From contig CAWIJK010000002.1 in assembly GCA_963836375.1 (NCBI GenBank), positions 496,001 through 560,000 on the forward strand: a stretch of DNA of 64,000 nucleotides, read 5' to 3'. The DNA is from CAWIJK01 sp963836375 (GTDB lineage Bacteria; Actinomycetota; Acidimicrobiia; Acidimicrobiales; RAAP-2). A model generated the notes under the pieces. That model was not told the origin of the DNA. It searched no databases and worked only from the letters and a program-made list of their open reading frames with translations. Positions 1 to 8,480 of the stretch are shown here, one piece after another. The position numbers were made by a program, and so were the translations under genes. Position 1 is the first letter of the stretch, and each line of letters begins with the position of its first letter.

Positions 1-980
1 ACCGCAAGTGGCGACGACTGCGACTGGTGCTGCTGGTGGCCACCTTCGTGCTCCTCCTGGCCGTCTTGGTGCCAGGGGTCGGGGTGCACTCGGGCGGGTC
101 GAGCCGCTGGATCGGTTTCGGACAGCTCCGGATCCAGCCCTCCGAGCTGATGAAGCTGGCCCTGGCCGTGTTCGGCGCCGACCTCATCGCCCGGCGCGAG
201 GAGCAGGGGGCGAGCTCGCGCACCATCGTCGGGCCGCTGCTCTTGGTCACCGCGGCGGCGGCGGGTCTCATCGTCGTCCAGCCCGACATGGGGACCGCCC
301 TCGTCTTGGGCTGTGTGACCATGGCGCTGCTCTTCGCCTCGGGCGTGCCCATGGCCCCGATCATGAAGCTGCTGGCCGCCCTGGGCGTCCTGGCCCTGGT
401 CGTCGGTCTGATCGACCCGTACCGGCGGGCCCGGCTGCTCTCGTTCCTCGACCCCGCCGCCCACTCGTCGGGCACCGGCTACCAGGTGGTCCAGTCCCTG
501 ATCGGCCTGGGGTCGGGCCACCTGTACGGGCTCGGGCTCGGGGCCGGTCGCCAGAAGTGGGGGTACCTGCCCAACGCCCACACCGACTTCATCTTCTCGG
601 TGGTGGGGGAGGAGCTCGGGCTCATCGGCGCCCTGTGCGTCCTGTTCTTGCTCGGGGCGTTCGCCTGGTTCGGGCTCCGGGTGGCCGCCCGGGCCGGCGA
701 CCGCTTCGGCGGCCTCCTGGCGGTGGCCCTGGTGGCCTGGATCTCGGCCGAGACGGTCATCAACGTGGGGGCCGTGATCGGGGTCCTGCCGGTCACCGGC
801 ATCCCGTTGCCCTTCATCTCGTTCGGTGGCTCCTCGCTGGTCATCACCATGGCGGCCGCCGGCATCCTGGTGAACATCGCCCGCCACGAACGCGAGCTGC
901 CGGCCCACCGGGACCCCCGGGCGGCCGCCCGCCGGGCCCACCCCTCACGTCCGGCGGCTCGGAGCGGGTCGGCCCGGTGA
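1..980 (+). CDS. ftsW: FtsW, septal peptidoglycan polymerase (5' end outside window)
   Basis: SEDS-family integral membrane glycosyltransferase that polymerises septal peptidoglycan with its partner class B PBP. The gene is already open at base 3 and the true start lies upstream; at least 325 residues are present. Visible family signatures are RWIGFG followed by QPSE, QPDMGTA, the GLGAGRQKWGYLPNAHTDF stretch, EELG, and the C-terminal PFISFGGSS. Several hydrophobic segments alternate with short loops. The stop overlaps the murG start by 4 bp (GTGA). The murG/murC neighbours and the PNAHTDF form argue for FtsW rather than RodA. Confidence 0.95.
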   Translation, partial: RKWRRLRLVLLVATFVLLLAVLVPGVGVHSGGSSRWIGFGQLRIQPSELMKLALAVFGADLIARREEQGASSRTIVGPLLLVTAAAAGLIVVQPDMGTALVLGCVTMALLFASGVPMAPIMKLLAALGVLALVVGLIDPYRRARLLSFLDPAAHSSGTGYQVVQSLIGLGSGHLYGLGLGAGRQKWGYLPNAHTDFIFSVVGEELGLIGALCVLFLLGAFAWFGLRVAARAGDRFGGLLAVALVAWISAETVINVGAVIGVLPVTGIPLPFISFGGSSLVITMAAAGILVNIARHERELPAHRDPRAAARRAHPSRPAARSGSAR

Positions 981-2110
981 CCCCACGGCGCTACGCCGTG
1001 GTGGCCGGTGGCGGAACGGGGGGACACGTCCTGCCGGCCCTGGCCGTCGCCCGGGCCTTGGTCGACCTGGGCCACGAGCCCTCGAGCATCGAGTTCGTCG
1101 GCTCGCGCCGGGGTCAAGAGGCCGTGCTGTTGGCCGACGCCGGGTTCCCGTTGACCTTGTTGCCGGGGCGGGGCATCTCGCGCCGGGTGGGGGCGCGCGA
1201 GGTGGTGGCCAACCTGGCCGCCCTGGCCGCCCTGGCCTGGTCGGTGGTCCGCGCCCTTTGGGCCCTGGCCCGGTGGCGCCCCAAGGTGGTGGTGGCCGTC
1301 GGTGGTTATGCCGCCTTCCCGGCCGGGGTGGCGGCCGTCGCCCTGCGGATCCCCCTGGTGGTGGTCAACGTCGACGCCGTGCCCGGCCGGGTCAACCGCC
1401 TGTTGGGGCGTTTCGCCGCGGCCAGCGCCGTCTCGTTGCCCGGGACCCCGCTGCCCCGGGCGACGGTCACCGGTACACCGGTCCGTGCCGAGCTGGTGAC
1501 CGTCGAGCGGGGCCCGGGCCCGGCCGCCGCCGCCCGGCGCGCCCTCGGCCTCCCGGCCGATCGGGCGACGGTCGGGGTCTTCGGTGGTTCGCTCGGTGCC
1601 CGGCGGCTCAACGAGGCGGTGGCCGCCCTGGCCATTGGGTGGGCCACCCGGGGCGACCGGGCCGTCTACCACGTCACCGGGCGACGGGAGTGGGACCGGG
1701 TCTCGAAGCACACCGGGCGCCAACCCGGGCCGCCAGGCGACCTCGCCTACACCGTGGTGCCGTTCGAAGAGCGGATGGCCCTGCTCTACGCGGCGGTCGA
1801 CGTCATGGTCTGCCGGGCCGGTGCCATCACCGTGGCCGAGCTGGCGGTGACCGGCACCCCGGCGGTGCTGGTGCCGTTGCCCAACGCGCCCGGAGACCAC
1901 CAGAGCGCCAACGCCCGGGCCCTGGTCGAGCGGGGCGCCGCCGTGGTGGTGCCCGATGCGTCCTGCGACGGGCCGAGGCTCGGCGAGGTGCTCGACGGCC
2001 TGCTGGACGACCCGGGCGAACTGGTGGCCATGGCGGAGGCGGCCTCGGGGCTGGGCCACCCCGACGCGGCGCAGCGGGTGGCCGAGCTGGTGGTGGCCCA
2101 TGCCCGCTGA
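977..2110 (+). CDS. murG: MurG, lipid II synthase (UDP-GlcNAc transferase)
   Basis: Adds GlcNAc to lipid I at the inner face of the membrane to give lipid II. 377 residues, normal for the family. The N-terminal loop GGGTGGHVLPALA follows the first strand. The C-terminal GT-B half carries GGSLGARRLN, then CRAGAITVAELAVTGTPAVL and PNAPGDHQ, the UDP-GlcNAc-binding region. GTG at 977 is chosen because it overlaps the ftsW stop and leaves the usual short leader before the glycine loop. The murC start lies 11 bp inside its end, so the two are likely translationally coupled. Confidence 0.97.
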   Translation: MTPRRYAVVAGGGTGGHVLPALAVARALVDLGHEPSSIEFVGSRRGQEAVLLADAGFPLTLLPGRGISRRVGAREVVANLAALAALAWSVVRALWALARWRPKVVVAVGGYAAFPAGVAAVALRIPLVVVNVDAVPGRVNRLLGRFAAASAVSLPGTPLPRATVTGTPVRAELVTVERGPGPAAAARRALGLPADRATVGVFGGSLGARRLNEAVAALAIGWATRGDRAVYHVTGRREWDRVSKHTGRQPGPPGDLAYTVVPFEERMALLYAAVDVMVCRAGAITVAELAVTGTPAVLVPLPNAPGDHQSANARALVERGAAVVVPDASCDGPRLGEVLDGLLDDPGELVAMAEAASGLGHPDAAQRVAELVVAHAR

Positions 2111-3506
2111 GCCCGGACCGACCGGCCCGACGGGCGCCGACTTCGACCTCGACCGGCGGCGGCGGATCCACGTCGTCGGGGTGGGCGGGGCCGGGATGAG
2201 CGCCATCGCCACGGTGCTCTTGGGCATGGGCCACCGGGTGACCGGCAGCGACCTGAAGGCGTCGCCGGTCACCGAGCGCCTGGCCGCCCAGGGGGTCGAG
2301 GTGTTCATCGGCCATCGCGCCGAGCACGTCGCGGGGGCAGAGGCCGTCACCTTCTCGCCCGCCGTCGCCCGAGGCAACGTCGAATTGGTGGAGGCGGAGC
2401 GCCGGGGGATCCCGCTCATCTCGCGGGCCGAGGTGCTGGCGGCGGTGGCCGCCACCAAACGGTGCATCGCCGTGGCCGGGACCCACGGCAAGACCACCAC
2501 CTCGTCCATGCTGGCCCTGGTCCTGGTGGAGGCGGGCCTGCGGCCGTCGTTCCTCATCGGGGCCGACGTCAACGAGATCGGGACCAACGCGGCCTGGGAC
2601 GAGGGCCGGTGGCTGGTGGTGGAGGCCGACGAGAGCTACGGGACCTTCCGGGCCCTGCGGCCCGAGATCGCCGTGCTGACCAACGTCGAGCCGGACCACC
2701 TCGACTACTACGGGACCTTCGACGCCCTGCGCGAGGCCTTCGCCCAGTATCTGGGCCAAGCCCAAGGGGCAGCGGTGGTGGGGGCCGACGACCCGGTGGC
2801 GGCCGACCTCGGCCGACGTCACGGCGCCCTCGGCGTCGGGCTCGACCGGGGGGCGTCGTACGTGATGTCCGAGGTGGAGCTGTCCCGCAGCTCGGCTCGC
2901 TTCGCCCTGGCCGGCCCCGGTGGCCCGCTCGGGCGCATCGAGGTACCGATGCCCGGGCTCCACAATGCCCGCAACGCGGCGCTGGCCGCCGTCGCCGCCC
3001 TTGTCGCCGGCGCCCCCTTCGCCGCCGCCGTCAGCGCCCTGGCCCGCTTCGCCGGGGTGCCCCGGCGCTTCGAGTTCCGGGGTGAAGCCAACGGCGTCAC
3101 CTTCGTCGACGACTACGCGCACCTGCCCGGCGAGGTCCGCTCTGTCCTGGCCGCCGCCCGGGCCGGGGGCTGGCAGCGGGTGGTGGCCGTCTTCCAGCCC
3201 CACCGCTACAGCCGCACCGCCGCGCTGGCCGCCGAGTTTGGGTCCGCCTTCGCCGACGCCGACGTGGTGGTGGTGACCGACGTCTACAGCGCCGGCGACC
3301 CCCCCATCCCCGGGGTGTCGGGCCGGCTGATCGTCGACGCGCTGGGTGCGGTCGATCCGACCAAGCCGGTCCGCTACGCCCCGAGCCGCGAGCAGTGGCG
3401 CGAGGTGGTTGGCTCGCTCCTCGAGCCCGGCGACCTGTGCTGCACCTTGGGGGCGGGCGACCTGACCTCGCTGCCCGACGACCTTTTGGCCGAGCCCCGG
3501 TGGTGA
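2100..3506 (+). CDS. murC: MurC, UDP-MurNAc--L-alanine ligase
   Basis: ATP-dependent cytoplasmic ligase adding L-Ala to UDP-MurNAc. 468 residues from ATG 2100. In order: the Rossmann start HVVGVGGAGMSAIA (about residue 21), the P-loop GTHGKTTTSSM (about 125), VEADESYGTF and NVEPDHLDYYGTF in the central domain, HNARNALA-like HNARNAALA, and VDDYAHLPGEV plus FQPHRYSRT in the C-terminal domain. It overlaps murG by 11 bp and murB by 4 bp (GTGA). Confidence 0.97.
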   Translation: MPAEPGPTGPTGADFDLDRRRRIHVVGVGGAGMSAIATVLLGMGHRVTGSDLKASPVTERLAAQGVEVFIGHRAEHVAGAEAVTFSPAVARGNVELVEAERRGIPLISRAEVLAAVAATKRCIAVAGTHGKTTTSSMLALVLVEAGLRPSFLIGADVNEIGTNAAWDEGRWLVVEADESYGTFRALRPEIAVLTNVEPDHLDYYGTFDALREAFAQYLGQAQGAAVVGADDPVAADLGRRHGALGVGLDRGASYVMSEVELSRSSARFALAGPGGPLGRIEVPMPGLHNARNAALAAVAALVAGAPFAAAVSALARFAGVPRRFEFRGEANGVTFVDDYAHLPGEVRSVLAAARAGGWQRVVAVFQPHRYSRTAALAAEFGSAFADADVVVVTDVYSAGDPPIPGVSGRLIVDALGAVDPTKPVRYAPSREQWREVVGSLLEPGDLCCTLGAGDLTSLPDDLLAEPRW

Positions 3507-4525
3507 ACGCCGGGGCCGGCCGGGGCGCCGAGCTGGACGCGTTGGCGGCCCGCCTCGGGACCCTGGCCCGCCGGGACCAGCCCCTGGGGGCGCTCACCAC
3601 CTACCGGGTCGGCGGCCCGGCCTCGGTCATGGTGGAGGCGGCCAGCGAAGACGACCTCCTCGCCGTGCGCCGGGCCCTGGCCGCCCACCCGGTGCCGGTG
3701 GTCGTGGTGGGGAGGGGTTCGAACATGCTGGTGGCCGACGCCGGCTTCGAGGGCCTGGCCGTCCGGGTCGCCCTGGACGGCCTCGAGATCCCCCCGCCGG
3801 ACCCCGTTGCCCAAGACCGCGGGTCCGGCGGCGGACTGCGCGTCGTCCGGGCCGGCGGGGGGGTCGGCCTGCCTGTGCTGGCCCGCCGGACGGTGGAGGC
3901 CTCGCTGAGCGGGCTCGAGTGGGCGGTCGGGGTCCCCGGATCGGTGGGTGGGGCGGTGCGGATGAACGCCGGCGGGCACGGGTCCGACACCGCCTCGGTG
4001 CTGGTGCGGTGCCGCTGGCTCGCCCTGCTGGGCCGGGGGGGCGGCGAGGACGGTCCGGCGGCTCTCGGCCTCGGCTACCGGCGGTCGTCGCTCGGCCCGT
4101 CCGACGTCGTGGTCTGGGCTGAGTTCGGGCTCCGCCCCGGGGACCAGGTGGCGGGCCGCGAGGCCATCGCCGAGATCGTCCGGTGGCGCCGACAGCACCA
4201 GCCGGGTGGCTCGAATGCCGGCTCGGTCTTCACCAACCCGCCGGGCGACGCCGCCGGCCGCCTGGTGGAGGCGGCCGGCCTAAAGGGTTTCGCGCTCGGA
4301 TCGGCCCGGGTGAGTGACAAGCACGCCAACTTCATCCAAGCCGACGCCGGGGGCTCGGCCGACGACGTCCGACGCCTCATCGATCATGTCCGGGCGGCGG
4401 TGGCCGAACGCTTCTCGGTCGACCTCGTGCCCGAGGTCCGCCTGATCGGGTTCCCCGAGGCCGACAATGGAGCCGGTGGTCGCGATGGTGACGGTGACGG
4501 CGCGGTGAGCGGGAGCGGGCCCTGA
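3503..4525 (+). CDS. murB: MurB, UDP-N-acetylenolpyruvoylglucosamine reductase
   Basis: FAD/NADPH enzyme making UDP-MurNAc. 340 residues. Visible signatures are TTYRVGGPAS (about 30), VVGRGSNMLVADAGF (FAD-binding PP-loop region), GAVRMNAGGHG, then GSNAGSVFTNP with the catalytic Ser, HANFI, and the late VPEVRLIG containing the catalytic Glu. GTG 3503 overlaps the murC stop; another GTG lies at 3500. The C-terminal tail after VRLIGF is a low-complexity Gly/Asp stretch that looks dispensable. Confidence 0.95.
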   Translation: MNAGAGRGAELDALAARLGTLARRDQPLGALTTYRVGGPASVMVEAASEDDLLAVRRALAAHPVPVVVVGRGSNMLVADAGFEGLAVRVALDGLEIPPPDPVAQDRGSGGGLRVVRAGGGVGLPVLARRTVEASLSGLEWAVGVPGSVGGAVRMNAGGHGSDTASVLVRCRWLALLGRGGGEDGPAALGLGYRRSSLGPSDVVVWAEFGLRPGDQVAGREAIAEIVRWRRQHQPGGSNAGSVFTNPPGDAAGRLVEAAGLKGFALGSARVSDKHANFIQADAGGSADDVRRLIDHVRAAVAERFSVDLVPEVRLIGFPEADNGAGGRDGDGDGAVSGSGP

Positions 4526-4578
4526 GCCCCCCGCCGGCGGCGGCGCCCAGCCGGCCGCGCCCCGCCGCCGGCACCCAG

Positions 4579-5334
4579 TTGCCGATCGACCCGAGGATCC
4601 GCCAGCGGCGGGCCGCGGTCCGCCGCAAGAAGGGCCACCGGCGGCTCTGGCTCCTCGTCGGGGCGGCGGCGCTGTGCGTGCTGGTCGTCGGCGGGTGGTT
4701 CCTGCTCCACACCCGCCTGTTCAGCGCGCGGGTGGTCACGGTCACCGGCTCGCTGCACACCCCGAGTGCGGCCGTCGTCGCCGCCGCCGGCCTGGGGCAA
4801 CTTACCCCGCTGCTCGATGTCAACCCGGCGGCGGCGGCGGCCCGGGTGGAGACGCTGCCCTGGGTGCAAAGGGCGACGGTGGAGCGTCACTGGCCCGACG
4901 GCGTCTCGATCGCCGTGGTCGAACGCACGCCGGTGGCCGTCGTGGCCGCCGCCGGGGGCGCGTGGGCCGAGGTGGACGCCACCGGGCGGGTCCTGGCGGT
5001 GTCGGCCACGGCGCCAACCGGCATCCTCAAGGTGGCAGCCCCGGTGACCGCGGGGGCTCCGGGGACGGCGCTCGCCCCGGGCGCCCTGCCGGGCCTGACC
5101 GTGGCGGCGTCTCTCCCGCCCGCCTTCGTTGGCCAGGTCACCGAGGTGGACGTCGGGCCCGGCGGAGCGGTCACGTTGCGCTTGACGACACCGGTGACCG
5201 TCGACCTCGGTTCGACGGCCCAGCTGTCGGCCAAGTACGAGGATGTGGCGGCTCTCCTGGCCGGGGCCACGCTGACGTCGGGCGACGTCCTCGACGTCAG
5301 CGTCCCCGAGTCGCCCGTGGTCAGCGGGCCGTGA
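4579..5334 (+). CDS. ftsQ: FtsQ/DivIB, divisome POTRA protein
   Basis: Bitopic divisome protein linking early and late division proteins. 251 residues: a basic cytoplasmic start (RRAAVRRKKGHRR), one membrane segment (about 25-45), then a POTRA domain beginning at FSARVVTVTG and an FtsQ beta domain with LPWVQRATVERHWPDGV and AVVERTPVAVV. The only in-frame canonical start after the preceding stops is TTG 4579. A CTG at 4522 is possible but unlikely, and no strong ribosome site is visible. No ftsA lies before ftsZ, as expected in actinobacteria. Confidence 0.88.
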   Translation: MPIDPRIRQRRAAVRRKKGHRRLWLLVGAAALCVLVVGGWFLLHTRLFSARVVTVTGSLHTPSAAVVAAAGLGQLTPLLDVNPAAAAARVETLPWVQRATVERHWPDGVSIAVVERTPVAVVAAAGGAWAEVDATGRVLAVSATAPTGILKVAAPVTAGAPGTALAPGALPGLTVAASLPPAFVGQVTEVDVGPGGAVTLRLTTPVTVDLGSTAQLSAKYEDVAALLAGATLTSGDVLDVSVPESPVVSGP

Positions 5335-5400
5335 CCATGGCACGGGGGCCTGCTGGATCTGTGCGACACTTCGGTGAGAGTCCCATGACCGTTCGGTTGC

Positions 5401-5429
5401 TTGACCCCGACCAGCACCACCCGTATCGT
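5401..5429 (+). promoter_or_regulatory. ftsZ promoter (-35 TTGACC, 17 bp, -10 TATCGT)
   Basis: TTGACC at 5401-5406 and TATCGT at 5424-5429 are separated by exactly 17 bp, in the 244-bp gap between ftsQ and ftsZ. This is the best vegetative sigma-70 match in the window. It would give ftsZ a leader of about 140 nt. Confidence 0.65.
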
Positions 5430-5455
5430 GTGGGCGCGTCGTCGCCTGGACGGCT

Positions 5456-5476
5456 TCAACCTCCGCAAAAGGTTGA
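5456..5476 (+). promoter_or_regulatory. ftsZ leader hairpin
   Basis: A perfect 7-bp stem, TCAACCT (5456-5462) with AGGTTGA (5470-5476), closes a 7-nt loop CCGCAAA. It lies about 20 nt after the expected transcript start. It could be an RNA hairpin or a DNA operator; the sequence alone does not decide. Confidence 0.45.
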
Positions 5477-5578
5477 GGGAATCGGGGGTGGGAGTGCGGG
5501 TCCCGATTTGTCGCCGGCACGTGGGGGGATGACCGACATCGCGATCGGCCGGCGATCGCTCCAGCATCGAGGGAGTTC

Positions 5579-6694
5579 ATGACCGTTCCGCAGCAGAGCA
5601 ACTACCTCGCCGTCATCAAGGTGGTCGGCGTGGGCGGGGGCGGGGTGAACGCCGTCAACCGGATGATCGACTCGGGACTGCGCAACGTCGAGTTCATCGC
5701 AGCCAACACCGACGCTCAGGCGCTCCTCATGAGCGACGCCGACCTGAAGCTCGACATCGGGCGCCAGCTGACCAAGGGCCTGGGCGCCGGGAGCGATCCC
5801 GAGGTGGGCCGCCAGGCGGCCGAGGAGCACCGGGCCGAGATCGAAGAGGCGCTGCAGGGCGCCGACATGGTGTTCATCACCGCCGGCAAGGGCGGCGGCA
5901 CCGGGACCGGCGGGGCGCCGGTGGTGGCCGAGGTCGCCAAGTCGCTCGGGGCGCTCACCATTGGCGTGGTCACCCGCCCGTTCACCTTCGAGGGCCGGCG
6001 CAGGGCCATGCAGGCCGAGAAGGGCATCCAGGTCCTAAAGGACAAGGTCGACACCCTGATCGTCATCCCCAACGACCGGCTCCTCACCGTCTCGAACGAC
6101 AAGACCTCGATGGTGAACGCCTTCCGCATCGCCGACGAAGTGCTCTTGCAGGGGGTGCGGGGTATCACCGACCTGATTACCGTGCCCGGGCTCATCAACA
6201 CCGACTTCGCCGACGTGAAGATGGTGATGACCAACGCCGGCACCGCCATCATGGGCATCGGTGCCTCGAGCGGCGACGGCCGGGCGGTGAACGCGGCCCG
6301 CGCCGCCATCACCAGCCCGCTCCTCGAGGCCTCGATCGAGGGTGCCCGCGGGATCCTCCTCAACATCGCCGGCGGCACCGATCTCGGGCTCTTCGAGGTG
6401 AACGAGGCGGCGGAGATCATCCACTCGGTGGCCCACCCCGACGCCAACATCATCTTCGGCGCGGTGATCGACGACAACATGGGCGACGAGGTCCGGGTGA
6501 CGGTGATCGCGGCGGGATTCGAGCGCTGGGAGGAGGGGACCCGCCCGGCCGGCGTGGGGGCGGCCGAGTCCTCCGAACGCAGCCAGGTCCTCGGCCTCGA
6601 GCCGGTGACCACGGTCGATATCTTCGCCGACGCCCCCGACGAGGAGATTGACCTCGGGGACGACGACTTCGACGTGCCGTCGTTCCTGCGCTGA
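5579..6694 (+). CDS. ftsZ: FtsZ, division ring GTPase
   Basis: Tubulin-like GTPase that forms the Z ring. 371 residues from ATG 5579, with GAGGGA as ribosome site just upstream. The N-terminal VVGVGGGGVNAVNRM, the tubulin signature GGGTGTGGAPVVAEVAKS and the T7-loop region with NTDFADVKMVM are intact. The acidic linker ends in the conserved C-terminal peptide DDDFDVPSFLR, which is the docking site for SepF in actinobacteria. A private promoter and leader hairpin precede it; the yggS-like gene follows after 9 bp. Confidence 0.98.
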   Translation: MTVPQQSNYLAVIKVVGVGGGGVNAVNRMIDSGLRNVEFIAANTDAQALLMSDADLKLDIGRQLTKGLGAGSDPEVGRQAAEEHRAEIEEALQGADMVFITAGKGGGTGTGGAPVVAEVAKSLGALTIGVVTRPFTFEGRRRAMQAEKGIQVLKDKVDTLIVIPNDRLLTVSNDKTSMVNAFRIADEVLLQGVRGITDLITVPGLINTDFADVKMVMTNAGTAIMGIGASSGDGRAVNAARAAITSPLLEASIEGARGILLNIAGGTDLGLFEVNEAAEIIHSVAHPDANIIFGAVIDDNMGDEVRVTVIAAGFERWEEGTRPAGVGAAESSERSQVLGLEPVTTVDIFADAPDEEIDLGDDDFDVPSFLR

Positions 6695-6703
6695 CCGCAC
6701 TGC

Positions 6704-7420
6704 GTGGCCACCCCCGAGGACGTCGCCCGGGCCCTGGACCGAGTCCGTCGGCGGATCGAGTCGGCCGGGGGGGACCCCGAGGCGGTGCGGGTGGTGGCGG
6801 TGACCAAGGGATTCGGCGCCGACGCGATCGAGGCGGCGCTGGCCGCCGGACTGTCCGACGTGGGGGAGAACTACGCCCAAGAGCTGGTGGCCAAGCACGG
6901 CGAGCTGGGCCCGACGGCCGCCCGGGCCCGTTGGCACTTCCTCGGTGCCGTGCAGCGCAACAAGGTCCGCACCCTCGCCCCGCTCGTCGACTGCTGGCAG
7001 AGCGTCGCCAGGCTGGCTGAAGGGGCCGAGATTGCCAAGCGGGCCCCCGGGGCGACGGTCCTCGTGGAGATGGAGACGACCGGCTCGCCGGGTCGCAACG
7101 GGTGCCCGCCACCGGGGGTGCCGGGGCTGGTGGGCGCGCTGGGCGACCTCGAACTGCGGGTCGCCGGGCTGATGACCGTGGCCTCACCGGACCCGCTCGA
7201 CGCCGCCCGGGGATTCCGGGGCGTCCGCGAGATGGCCGACCGGCTCGGCCTGGCCGAGCGGTCGATGGGGATGACCGGCGACCTGGAGTTGGCCGTGGCC
7301 GAGGGCTCGACCATGGTGCGGGTGGGCCGGGCATTGTTCGGGGACCGTCCCCTGCGCCAGGGGTCCGCGGGCCGCGTTCGGGCTGCGTCACCGCCCGGTC
7401 CGGGCGACCGCCGAGGGTGA
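6704..7420 (+). CDS. YggS/PLPBP-family pyridoxal phosphate homeostasis protein
   Basis: Alanine-racemase-fold PLP-binding protein of the COG0325 type, which buffers PLP and affects amino-acid metabolism. 238 residues from GTG 6704. RVVAVTKGF contains the PLP lysine (about residue 30), followed by DVGENYAQE, WHFLGAVQRNKV and the late signature SMGMTGDLELAVAEGSTMVRVG. The Gly/Arg/Pro-rich tail after ALFG is not conserved. Its place between ftsZ and sepF is the usual one in actinobacteria and Firmicutes. Confidence 0.92.
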   Translation: MATPEDVARALDRVRRRIESAGGDPEAVRVVAVTKGFGADAIEAALAAGLSDVGENYAQELVAKHGELGPTAARARWHFLGAVQRNKVRTLAPLVDCWQSVARLAEGAEIAKRAPGATVLVEMETTGSPGRNGCPPPGVPGLVGALGDLELRVAGLMTVASPDPLDAARGFRGVREMADRLGLAERSMGMTGDLELAVAEGSTMVRVGRALFGDRPLRQGSAGRVRAASPPGPGDRRG

Positions 7421-7474
7421 CGGGACGGTGACGCACGTGTCGGGAGGGGTCCGCCCACCTGCGGATGGACGCAC

Positions 7475-7480
7475 TACGCT
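7475..7480 (+). promoter_or_regulatory. Possible -10 (TACGCT) for sepF
   Basis: TACGCT lies 19 nt before the sepF ATG, with the ribosome site GAGGAG (7487-7492) between. No clear -35 is visible. The same hexamer recurs before menE and menH. Confidence 0.4.
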
Positions 7481-7499
7481 GTGAACGAGGAGACATGCC

Positions 7500-8069
7500 A
7501 TGGCCACCTCATTCCTGAAGAAAACGATGGTCTACCTCGGACTACTCGACGACGAGTACGACGAGTACGACGACTACGACGAGCGGGGCACCCGCGGGTA
7601 CTCGGCGGCCACCCGGCCCGACCCCCGGGCGACCGAGGTCGAAGAGCCCGAGGACCGGCAGGCGCCGTCCCCGGTTGGTCGCATCCGCACCCTGCCCCGG
7701 GAGGGGACGGTGCAGCCCCAGGCCCAAGCCCAGCCGACGGTTACCCCTCGACCCTCAACCACGTCGGCCTCGGTGCGGCCGATGAGCGTGGGCGACGCGG
7801 CGAAGGTGCACGTCGTCGCGCCATCGCGCTTCGGCGACGCGAAGGAGATCGCCGACGTCTTGAAGGGGAACCGGCCGGTTATCGTCAACCTCCAGGTGGC
7901 CGACCGTGACCTGCAGCGCCGGATGATCGACTTCTGCAGCGGCGTGACCTACGCGCTCAGCGGCGAGATGGAGAAGGTGGCCGACGAGGTGTTCCTCCTC
8001 GCGCCGACCAACGTGAAGGTCTCCGATGAGGAGCGCCAACGTCTCCAGGAGCGTGGGTTCGGACGCTGA
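7500..8069 (+). CDS. sepF: SepF, FtsZ membrane anchor
   Basis: Membrane-anchoring and bundling partner of FtsZ that stands in for FtsA in actinobacteria. 189 residues. The start MATSFLKKTMVYLGL is an amphipathic membrane-targeting helix. An acidic Asp/Tyr-rich segment and a Pro/Gln-rich linker follow. The core begins about residue 100, with HVVAPSRFGDAKEIAD, VIVNLQ, RMIDFCSGVTYAL and the terminal VFLLAPTNVKVS. ATG 7500 follows a GAGGAG ribosome site. Confidence 0.95.
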   Translation: MATSFLKKTMVYLGLLDDEYDEYDDYDERGTRGYSAATRPDPRATEVEEPEDRQAPSPVGRIRTLPREGTVQPQAQAQPTVTPRPSTTSASVRPMSVGDAAKVHVVAPSRFGDAKEIADVLKGNRPVIVNLQVADRDLQRRMIDFCSGVTYALSGEMEKVADEVFLLAPTNVKVSDEERQRLQERGFGR

Positions 8070-8127
8070 CGCGGTCGATGACCGCCCGGGACGTCCGAGG
8101 CCGAAGCAGCGGTGCCATGAGCGCCCC

Positions 8128-8400
8128 ATGAACGAGATCCTCCATCTCCTGGCGTACCTGATCGAGCTGTACGTCATCGTCCTGATCGTCCGGGCCCTGC
8201 TGAGCTGGCTGCCGGCCCGGCCCGGCTCGGGGTTGGAAAAGGTCGTCCGGGGGCTCGACCACGTGACCGAGCCGGTGCTCCGGCCGGTCCGCCGGGTGCT
8301 GCCCCCGATCCGGGCGGGCGGGATGGGCATCGACCTGTCGATCATCGTGGTGGTGCTGGTGGCCGAGATCGTGGTGATCCCCCTCCTGCTCCGGGGCTGA
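8128..8400 (+). CDS. YggT/YlmG-family membrane protein
   Basis: Small integral membrane protein of the YGGT family, implicated in division or osmotic functions in other bacteria. 90 residues with two hydrophobic segments (about 5-25 and 68-88). Between them is the family signature RALLSWLP with DHVTEPVLRPVRRVLPP. ATG 8128 starts directly before the first membrane segment; an upstream in-frame extension lacks family character. It lies between sepF and divIVA as in most Gram-positive genomes. Confidence 0.9.
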   Translation: MNEILHLLAYLIELYVIVLIVRALLSWLPARPGSGLEKVVRGLDHVTEPVLRPVRRVLPPIRAGGMGIDLSIIVVVLVAEIVVIPLLLRG

Positions 8401-8427
8401 CCGGGCGCGCCGGCAGCCCCGGTGACC

Positions 8428-8459
8428 CCCCGGGCCGCCCATCGGAAACGGCCCCGGGG
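8428..8459 (+). terminator. GC hairpin between yggT-like gene and divIVA
   Basis: CCCCGGGCCG (8428-8437) pairs with CGGCCCCGGGG (8449-8459) with one bulged base and an 11-nt loop. There is no T-run. It sits after the yggT-like stop and just before the divIVA -10, so a terminator role is plausible but unproven. Confidence 0.35.
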
Positions 8460-8466
8460 CCGGGGT

Positions 8467-8472
8467 TAGACT
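8467..8472 (+). promoter_or_regulatory. divIVA -10 (TAGACT), leaderless layout
   Basis: TAGACT ends 8 nt before the divIVA ATG at 8481, so transcription would start at or next to the A of ATG. No ribosome site is visible between them. Confidence 0.55.
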
Positions 8473-8480
8473 CGGCGACC

